Below the pieces are notes generated by a model that saw only the letters and a list, made by a program, of their open reading frames with translations, was not told the origin of the DNA and ran no database searches. From positions 1 through 22,760 of the forward strand of contig JAWQRM010000428.1 in NCBI GenBank assembly GCA_033557675.1: DNA of 22,760 nt. The letters are read 5' to 3'. This document shows positions 1 to 7,800 of the stretch, piece by piece (position 1 is the first letter of the stretch; the number at the start of each line of letters is the position of its first letter). This DNA is from Coptodactyla brooksi. Taxonomy: Eukaryota > Arthropoda > Insecta > Coleoptera > Scarabaeidae. Made by a program: the position numbers and the translations under genes.

Positions 1-1
1 G

Positions 2-253
2 TCAGTCAAAACAAGGTTCAAAGAGCACATGGCTCACTTAAAATATGGTCGTACCGAAAAATCTAGCGTTGCCGAACATGCCTTCAACAGCAACCACAGG
101 ATAAGTGTAGAAAATGTAAAACTGCTTCGAAATGTATCCAACAATAAGTCGCTGGTTAAATTTGAAAGCATAGGAATTGTTAAATGCAGGAATAGGCTTA
201 ATAAAGACAGAGGGCCTATACCGATTAGCTCTTTGTATAGTTTGATAGACTAG
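2..253 (+). pseudogene. Penelope-like retroelement, 3' end of ORF with GIY-YIG endonuclease (partial)
   Basis: An open frame runs in from the window edge and ends with TAG at 251-253. The residues read VKTRFKEH near the start, then a block of the form SVAEHAF, then NVSNNKSL and DRGPIP. This is the pattern I know from the C-terminal GIY-YIG endonuclease of arthropod Penelope-like elements, where the Arg and Glu of the RFKEH block belong to the nuclease core. In those elements the domain follows a reverse transcriptase and nicks the target site; here the reverse transcriptase would lie upstream of the window. The frame is undamaged over about 83 codons, so the copy may be fairly young, but completeness cannot be judged. 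The tail that follows, with a TATA-like box and a hammerhead ribozyme, supports the family call. Family assignment is from recognition of the pattern, not a search. Confidence 0.62.
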
Positions 254-391
254 GTTTAATAGATTTAGAGGAATCGCTGTACAGGGAGAATTTGTGTAAG
301 CGGATAGTGGGAATAAGGTAAGGAAACGTTTAATTGGTCTCCTATTGGTTGCGAGAAACCAATTAAGAATCAATTAAACGTCGCCTTTTAG

Positions 392-400
392 TATATATAG
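392..400 (+). promoter_or_regulatory. TATA-like box in the pseudo-LTR
   Basis: The sequence TATATATAG is followed about 25-35 bases later by pyrimidine-flanked TTAGT motifs (about 421-426) that could serve as an initiator. The ribozyme begins right after. In a tandem Penelope-like array such a pseudo-LTR promoter would start transcription of the next copy. This is inference from spacing only. Confidence 0.35.
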
Positions 401-433
401 CGTCTTAAGTTAGCTAGTAGTTAGTCTTTCATC

Positions 434-476
434 GCTCCTGATGATGCTAACTTGGTTAGCGAAACGTGCGTCGAGC
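434..476 (+). ncRNA. Hammerhead ribozyme (type I topology, short stem III)
   Basis: All conserved parts are visible in order. Stem I 5' strand GCTC (434-437); core CTGATGA (438-444); stem II GCTAAC (446-451) paired with GTTAGC (455-460) across a TTG loop; core GAA (461-463); stem III ACG (464-466) paired with CGT (469-471) across a two-base loop; cleavage-site C at 472; stem I 3' strand GAGC (473-476). Every stem pairs perfectly. The only departure from the textbook motif is one extra T (445) between the CTGATGA core and stem II. A three-base-pair stem III is typical of retroelement hammerheads, which often act as dimers. Predicted cleavage is between 472 and 473. It would process Penelope-like transcripts. 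Confidence 0.75.
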
Positions 477-540
477 ATCCTCTCTACAAACTTTTTCGTA
501 GTGGTGACTTCGTTTTACTTTGTTATAAAGCCAAATGTTC

Positions 541-2269
541 CAAACCCTCAACTTTATATAATCAAGTTGTTGATGGCAGCCGAAACCGTCATCAAAATCA
601 AAGTTAAATAAACTCCAAATTGCAACGAATTGTGAGAAATGCAGTGCAAAACAACTTAAACTACTAGAATCGTACGGAGGGCGGTTTAAAGTCGGTAATA
701 AAATTGCCTTAAACTTTGCCCATTTAACCACTTTTCTATTCTTTATAGTTTCCGATGCCCCAATGCATACATTCACAATCTGGGGCACATTGTAAACATT
801 TATTCTATAGAAATATATTGCCAACGTTCCTAAAATATCACGACAAATCTTCTAGTTGCGTAGTAAGCTAGTTCATTTAAAATGATACTTTCTGTAATTA
901 GAAATATCTTGTATTATATTACAAACGTGGTTGTAAATGTCGAAATATCAACTCTTATTTGTGTATGAAACACTTCGACCCACTTAAAGTTAACTAATGC
1001 GTTCAATTGTCCAAATTTAGACGCATGAGTTACGAGAATCCACGTTCTTTGCGTAACGTTACCACCGTTGTTATTTTTTATTTATTAATATTGGCCAACA
1101 GCGTCTTTGTACATAGATAAGCGTAATCAGTCTAATTAATAAAATAGGAAATTGTCGTATCCGGTGTTGACAGATTTCAATTGTAAAAACACAGCCTTCG
1201 CAAGTTGATAACTCAATTCAACGATAAACTATCTGTTCTCGTAATGTCCATTGTGACAGGACAATTTTCAATCTCGATTCGGGAGATTTACATAAACAAA
1301 CACAGGATGTTATAGTTGTCATGGCTGTTTTTAGAACCGAACATAAAAACGGATCGGTAGGACATTATTTATATCGCGTTGAAATGCAATGCTCCCCATT
1401 TTTGCTTTATTCGCACAAAACCCGTTTTTCCATTCCTATTAAATAAAACAATCATACAATGTGACTAATAATTTATGACAAAAAATCGATTATTTCGGCG
1501 TCGTTGTCCTTTCTACAGTATCTTTAATTAACTTACATATAAAGTTCAGTTCCATGACATAAAAGTAATTAAACCCTGTATCTTTACTGAGAGTGAATGA
1601 CAGTTTCCAATTTATATTGGGGAAATGCATTGAATAGAAACTCAATATTGTCACAAGTAACTCATAACCAACTGTTGTAATCAAAGCTCGAGGATCTAGA
1701 ATAAACCGCATCCTCTCGAAAATACATAAAATAACTTCAATTTCAGTTGAAAATTGAGTTTATGGACGTAATTATACATGACAATCTTCCATTTGCATTT
1801 AAACTTTTTGACAGTTGTGCATCAGTTGAGAAGGATCATTGGATTTAAACCTTAAGCTAAACGTTTTGTTTTTGTATGTAAATCAATTTATAAATTTAAC
1901 AATGGCGCTTCAGTTTGCAAGAAATTATACTGACTATTACAAAATTATCTTTTGTCCTATTTAAAAGATGTTCATTTACAACACAAATATTTTTATGCCC
2001 CTTTTTTAGCATTTTAGTTTGTATTCTATGTTGCAGTGCTTTTGTTTAATATATCAAGTTTATAGTCTGCAGATAAAATTTGTTTCTCGTTTAATTATTT
2101 GCCATTATACTTTTAGATTTTCAAGTCTGCGTAGATCTGTATACCCCCCCATTAACCATTAAAGTTATCTAAATCACAATAGTATGCTGGCATGAAATAT
2201 TTTATCTGGAATAATTGCCAACGGTCGCAAAGCAAGGGGCTAATGGGGCATTATTATGGGGTATAAAAT
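541..2269. other. AT-rich non-coding stretch, no gene seen
   Basis: I see no recognisable exon, RNA gene or transposase here. Open frames are short and unlike known proteins. A C-run at 2140-2158 and a G-rich run at 2237-2264 are weakly inverted (TATACCCC / GGGGTATA, CCCATTA / TAATGGG) and could be a tiny decayed inverted-repeat element, but the match is too short to call. Confidence 0.5.
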
Positions 2270-2307
2270 CAGGTATTATTTTAGTAATGTTACTAAAATA
2301 ATACCTG
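2270..2307. repeat. 38-nt near-perfect palindrome
   Basis: Two 18-base arms (2270-2287 and 2290-2307) are exact reverse complements, separated by only TG. A hairpin or cruciform with an 18-bp stem would form. No element boundaries or coding context explain it. Confidence 0.85.
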
Positions 2308-3363
2308 CTGGAAAGACGTACTACAAAACTGATACTCGTGTCTTTGTATGTATTACATTATAGAGTTTAAGTTGTTATGTTGCACATGCTAGAATGGAAA
2401 TTATCTACTAAAAAAGCTACAAGATTTATGTTACGTTCGTTTTTCCTCACTTATATGGTTGTTAAAACGATATCTTCGCATTGTGCTAATCGAATAATTT
2501 CCCAATTCTGCTGTTCTCAGGTACCAGTGTTTTGAAATTTTTATTGTTCCAAGCATTTCCCTTCATTAAATATCCTTTCCTTATCCTTTCTCTTGTGCTA
2601 TCAAAAGGTAAAAATAATTTGATTCAATGTAAAGTAGCCTGTTGTACGGAGCGAGAATTTGGAATATCAAATAAATCATATGAAAAGAATCCAAATATGT
2701 ATCAACAAATATCTGAGAATGATAGTCAACATATTTTAGCCAAATAGGAGCTTGGCCAAAATAATTGTTTTAGCTTCGTGAGGATATGGAAGTGTAGACC
2801 ACATCTTCAGAAAGCTAAAAAACAAACTCGATCAGACTAGCTTTGGATTTTAGTATTGCAAGAAAAATGAGACCTGGCTACTTTAAAACACATGGAGAAG
2901 AACCATACACAAAGAGATGGAGAAGGAAGGGAAGGGGAATAGAATGAAACGATAGAGATTGGAGAGAATTAGTGGAGAATACGTACATAGAATTGAAACG
3001 TTTATTCTTGTACTGTTAAATAAATCTGGCTTTACTGAAATTCCTGATTTTTTAGTGATGATCGTAAGGCAACAAGAGATCACATCCAAAACACATGGTC
3101 TTGTCGTTTTTGTACTTCTTTTAAGGTCTGTTTCAATCGCTACAAGCATTGAGGAGTCTTGCTTTGGAAGATCATTATTTTTTATTATTATTCATTATTA
3201 CTTGATCAACAGTGAACTTTTTTTGTGGAACACTCTTGGATACTACCGATCATTCTTTATTCCATGCTCTCTCTGTACACTCACGAACCATTCAGTCTTT
3301 CCAAGTGGAGTTCACGTGACCTATGGCGTCCATGATGTTATATTTCTTCCCAAGTTACATAAT
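2308..3363. other. Non-coding stretch with a purine-rich run
   Basis: No gene is recognised. About 2884-2975 is strongly GA-rich on the plus strand. A 136-codon open frame at 2959-3369 and an antisense one at 2883-3149 have no recognisable domain or motif and no splice or promoter support, so I leave them uncalled. Confidence 0.45.
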
Positions 3364-3432
3364 TATTAGGTTGTTCAGAAAATAATTTCGTTTTTTTAAC
3401 GAAAATGAAAGGCACTTTTCTAAGAGAGTATT

Positions 3433-4121
3433 TTATGTAATTACATATTCAAAATTTTGGTCCAAAACCTTTTGCCATCTTACTGACAGTAGCATGATTC
3501 CCCGCTCATAAAACTTTTAAAACTTGATGGCAAAAAAAACTGATCCAAGTAATTTTTGACGGCTTCATTTGAAGTAACGGTTTTGCCGTCCAAAAAAGAA
3601 TTGTAGAAACCGAAACAAGTAATAATCGGAAGGTGTCAGATCTGGAAAATATGATAGATGGGGTAGTGCATCCCATCCAAGCTGTAAAAGCTTTTGGCGA
3701 GTTACCAAAGTGGTATGCGGTCTCGCATTATCTTGGTGGAACACTGTACCTTTAGAATTGATCGTGGTATTCTCCCAAAAAGTTGGAAAGAGCTCCCAAA
3801 AATTTTGAAAACTTCCAAAATATTTTGCAAACTTACAAAATATGTTGCAGACTTACAAAATATTTTGCAAACTTTTGCAAGAAGTTTTGCAAACCAGTTT
3901 ACAAAAAATCATGCAGTTTATTTGTCCAATTGATGACAGTACACTTTAGAGTTGATCGTGCTATTCTCCCAAAAGTTTTGAAAAGAGCCCTCAAAAATTT
4001 TGCAAGCTTGCAAGAAATTTTGCAAACTTTTGCAAAACATTTTGTAAACCAGTTTTGACACTGGCATTCTATCAACACATGTTCTCAAAAGGTACCAAAA
4101 ATGTTGTTTTTGATTCTCCAT
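3433..4121 (-). pseudogene. Mariner transposase, broken
   Basis: The minus strand starts with a Met at 4121-4119 followed by ENQKQHF, matching the mariner N-terminus. It resumes at about 3755 with FHQDNARPHT, then QKLLQLGWDALPH and PDLTPSDY, which is the second and third catalytic Asp region (DD34D type). It ends with ERGIML and a RWQKVLDQ block before a stop at 3435-3433. The part between about 3760 and 4060, which should hold the helix-turn-helix and first Asp, is replaced by repeats. In-frame stops and frameshifts are present. It once cut and pasted the surrounding element; it is now inactive. Confidence 0.85.
3744..4058. repeat. Degenerate tandem duplication inside the mariner
   Basis: A unit starting at about 3744 recurs at about 3936. 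Both copies contain a block of the form TTGATCGTG.TATTCTCCCAAAA, then AAAATTTTG, then runs of TTTTGCAAACTT, and end near AAACCAGTTT (about 3892 and 4045). Within each copy the TTTTGCAAAC motif itself repeats several times. The duplicate is imperfect, so it is old. Confidence 0.7.
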
Positions 4122-4301
4122 GTTTCGTAAGACACAAAAAGGAAATAATTGCACAGAACCGAACAAAATATTTTCACACAAATTTTGTAAAGTCTGCCGT
4201 CAGAAGATATAATGCATGGTTTCGAATGAAGTTGGCTGGTTAAAAGACAACTAACACCTCTGCTGCCAAAAAATCGAAATTACTTTCCGAACAACCCAAT
4301 A

Positions 4302-4595
4302 ATTCTCTATTTTCGCCATGTGCGTTATCAGTGAGTTACTGACATGAAGTTAAAATGCTTTAAAAGTTGGCATTAATTCCTGATTCATTAGCTGGTTTAA
4401 CGACATTGCCCTGGGTGACAGGAAAACAATTCGAATGCAAGATTTTGGACAGGATAAATGGGTAGGATAGCTAGGACATTATCCATCAAAAACAGTGTTT
4501 TTGGTTAATTTTTTAGGTTTACGGATGTACAAAAATACATTTTATTGTCAGTTTTACGTTTTATATGTTTCATATTACATCTGTTTCTTTTTCAG
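4302..4595 (+). other. Ten-m: Intron sequence upstream of the teneurin transmembrane exon
   Basis: No coding sequence is recognised. The last bases, CTGTTTCTTTTTCAG, form a strong pyrimidine tract and 3' splice site. The upstream teneurin exon is not visible in this window, so the intron may begin before position 1. Confidence 0.6.
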
Positions 4596-4880
4596 ATCAT
4601 CCTAAAAACGCTACCATGGACTATAAGTCGAACTCGTCCTGTAGCAGTCCTTCGAAGGACATCAAGAATCCAGACAGGCTTGGCGCAATCCCATATGGCA
4701 CCCCTGTGCCCGTGTTGCCCGTTCGGAATAATCTGCATCGCCCCAATTCCAGTCATTTCCCCTCTGGAAGCAGGTTCCACTTTAGGAAGGGTTTGGCATC
4801 GAAATGCACCTGGAAGTGCACCGCCCTAGTGTTCATCATCTTATCAGTCGTTCTGATAGCTGCCATCTCGTACATTTCAG
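4596..4880 (+). CDS. Ten-m: Teneurin exon: juxtamembrane cytoplasmic tail and transmembrane helix
   Basis: The exon begins after CTTTTTCAG with two bases of a split codon and ends before GTATCA with one base, which fits the next exon's two-base start. The coded segment has a Ser/Asn-rich start, a proline-containing piece (YGTPVPVLPV), then a basic stretch and WKCTALVFIILSVVLIAAIS (about 4811-4870). The helix ALVFIILSVVLIAAISYIS is hydrophobic over about 19 residues (4823-4879) and preceded by Lys/Arg, giving the N-in type II orientation of teneurins. The WKCTA wording just before the helix is shared with other teneurins. An ATG at 4616 in good context could be an alternative start. Confidence 0.85.
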
Positions 4881-7800
4881 GTATCAAAAGCATAATCAAA
4901 AAATACTCGGTCGCTAGCTTATTACCGTTAAAAATGTTTTACTATACTGTAGATACATAAATGCCAAGTGAATAAAAAGATGTTGCAGAGGCGTTAGCAA
5001 TGGAGTGTTACTTCCAATTAGCACACGATTATTTCATTGTAACTTTTATGGATCGCAATAAATCTTTATCTACTCCGTTATTAGAGTGCTACAAGGATTA
5101 CTGCCTATAAATTCATAAAAAGGTCGATAGACACTGACCGAGAATTAACACCTACGGTTTAGTTTATGTCCCCGCCTTAACAGGTGGTTGGTCCGAACTT
5201 CATGCCGGAGATCAAAAAAGGAGATCACAATTCGCGTTTGATGGCTTCAATATTTCCTCGTAAAATATTTACGATATTATGTACCAAAAATATAATGACT
5301 TTGTATTTTATGAAGACCGCAATATGAACTGTACTAAAAAAAACTCCCTAAAAAACATTGTAAATTTGGTGTGTGTTTTAAATCAAAATAATTAAAAAAT
5401 TTTACGCAGAACAATAAAAAATTTTGACAAAATAAAACAAGTCCAAGTGAAAGGTAGTTGTTATGACATGTTACCACCGCTCCGTGTCTAATTGTAAAAT
5501 AATACATATTTTTTATATTACATATTATTTAACCCTGCTGTTCTCCTTAATTTTACTATGCACTTGTAGTCCTATGCATTGTCAAGAATAGCTCGAAATT
5601 AATAAATAAATTCTGATAGTCTTCACTTGTACAGAACGTTCTTATTCCAATTTGGATTTTTATCTCTCTATAACACAATGCATTATAAGCACTAACATCA
5701 ATTGCATAACAAAATAATAGGCGATCGATAGGTTTTTCTTTTGCAAGTATATGCTGCAATATTTCGATATAACGTATAACTCGCCCCTTTGGAAGAGTTA
5801 TAATCTAGTATCATTTGTGATTTCTTGCCGTCTCTGCTGCTCACTTTCATATTACAGTGCATTGTGCTCATGTGAATAACGTTTTTAGTTTTTTAGGTAC
5901 ATAAGACACAATTATGATATTCTTGGTAAAATAAAAACTAGAACTACGTACTTCTTTACTTATTGTAACCGTGGAAAGTTCGGATTTATTTTTTCTAACC
6001 GTTCCTAACATTGTAAGTTTTCTTTTCAGGAGCATTTAACCTAATGTTTTGGACGTGACAAAATTATCACATATAACATTTTGCCCCCCGAGTTCATGTG
6101 TTAGGTCTAAAACTACTCGCATCCCTTGATATTTTTCTGGTGCTTCGTATAAACTTGAGCTTTCATGGTGTAGGAACTACCACTATCACAAAGAGTCCAT
6201 ATTTTGTTGGCTTGTTGGGAATACATTTGAAAGAACAGCGCCCTCTGAAGCCAACAAGATGTTCGTCAACAGTAACAGTAACATTATCACATACATTATA
6301 CAGTTTAGGCATAATTCCTATTCACTTCTCCCAAAACGACAAATAGCTCTGCCGGTTTCTGCATCCCACAAACTTTTTGTTGATTCGCCGTGTGATTTAT
6401 AAACTCTTGCCAACAACAATAATCCTATATATGCATGTATTGTTATATTATCTAGATCTTCAATATTGCTCATTTTCAACACAATATTTTCAAGTGTAGG
6501 GTTCGCGATAACTTGAAAGGCAGATAGAATATCCTTCACTCTGGATATGGCGTATCTAGTTGGACCAGAAGCAATTTTTATTATATTTTGACTAGATGCT
6601 CGTCCACTTTGGGGGAAAGGATTTAACATTCAAGATATAACTTACGTCATTATCTGAGAAATCATAGTCTGCTCCGGATTTCCCATAGTAGGTATCATCG
6701 CCGGTATGACTTGCACCCTCAAAAATATCTTCATCGTCGGATGCATTTGACATGAGCACAGACATGGCCAAACATGCACAGACTTGCATATCCGACTAGT
6801 ATGAATGCATAATCTTGTAGGTTGCTATATAGTTATAATACATTTATAGTATTCATATAAATAAGGTTGAAAATAAAATTATATAAAGTCAAATAAATCT
6901 AAATCGTTTTGGGTCATAATAACCCGAGAGTTGTATACGTAACAATCTTGTTTAAAAAATTTAGTAATAATTCATTGTAAAAAGTATTTGACAATATTAT
7001 ACTTTACGTCCCAGCAAACAAAGTCACAAAATCTTAGAAATAAATAATGAAGGGTGTTATACAACAAAGTTATAGAAGAAGAAAATCCGTTTCGGGCCAT
7101 ATTCACCCGAAGAGTACAGCAGGGTTAATAAGGATTGTGGAGTGAAAACTATTCATAAACTTTCTAAGATATAATGAACATTAAATGCGGCAGTTTTCAC
7201 ATACTACATAAAACTGTTTGTTTTATAAATAGAGTAATAGGAAATTAGCAGAATTAAATAGTGTAATAAGGAGTAAATTAACCAACTACTGCATGTGTCA
7301 TCCAAAATCAATAAAAGAACCAGTTCTAGGTTCTATTATGTATATAATCATGTGTACATTAGTGTAAGGATAATACTACATATTATAACTAATAAAGATA
7401 CAATTCACATAATTTGCCATGAAAGCAGAAGTTTTCATAAAAAGTAACGAATTAAATCATTAAGAGAATTTTTCCAAAAACTGAAAATTTTTTAGACAGA
7501 ACAGTTTCAACATGTGATAAATATGGATTATTATATAGTTATAATACACTTATAGTATTCAAATAAATAAGATTAGAAATAAAATTACATAAAGCTAACT
7601 AAATCTAACTAGTTTTAGATTATAATGACCCAAGGGTTATATAAGTAACAATATAAAAAATTTAATAATAATTCCTTGTAAAAACTATTTGGCAATATTA
7701 TACTTTACACACCAGTTGGAGGTATCCCAAAGATATCATAAAAAGTTAATTAAATAATTTATGGAAGTGTGTTGCAATTTGGAATTACTATGTGCAGGTA

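Larger units (their letters stand above)
254..540 (+). mobile_element. Pseudo-LTR-like 3' tail of the Penelope-like element (approximate end)
   Basis: The stretch after the endonuclease stop codon contains short inverted CCAAT-type motifs (about 330-366), a TATA-like box and a hammerhead ribozyme. Penelope-like elements typically carry such pseudo-LTRs, often as tandem copies, and the ribozyme is one of their known hallmarks. The 3' boundary is not visible; 540 is a guess based on where recognisable features stop. Confidence 0.5.
3366..4299 (-). mobile_element. Mariner element (irritans-like), internally rearranged
   Basis: The termini TTAGGTTGTTCAG... (3366-3390) and, on the other strand, TTGGGTTGTTCGG... 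(4275-4299) match at 22 of 25 positions. The element is flanked on both sides by TA (3364-3365 and 4300-4301), the Tc1/mariner target duplication. At 934 bp it is shorter than the usual 1.2-1.3 kb. The transposase lies on the minus strand, opposite to the teneurin gene. The centre has lost transposase sequence and holds a tandem duplication instead, so the copy cannot move by itself. Confidence 0.9.
5533..7124 (-). mobile_element. piggyBac-like element, degenerate
   Basis: Both ends carry TTAA (5529-5532 and 7125-7128), the piggyBac target duplication. They are followed inward by CCCTGCTGTTCT on the left and the inverted CCCTGCTGTACT on the right. At 1,592 bp it is shorter than a full element (about 2.3-2.5 kb). 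The coding remnant on the minus strand has the piggyBac transposase order. The element sits in the teneurin intron, antisense to the gene. Close to the right end is a GGGTCATAATAACCC-type inverted motif (about 6911) and a second, TTCGGG...CCCGAA (about 7090-7110), likely subterminal sites. Confidence 0.9.

Noticed and set aside
456..824. 122-codon minus-strand frame
   Set aside because: No recognisable domain; one end overlaps the ribozyme on the opposite strand.
2140..2264. C-run and G-run with weak inverted similarity, a possible tiny MITE
   Set aside because: Matches are limited to about eight bases with different spacing; likely chance.
2959..3369. 136-codon plus-strand frame with an overlapping antisense frame
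   Set aside because: No motif, no splice or promoter support, biased composition; nothing I can name.
3694..4243. Overlapping frames on both strands rich in Phe, Cys, Lys and Asn
   Set aside because: They arise from TTTTGCAAAC repeats and antisense transposase sequence inside the mariner.
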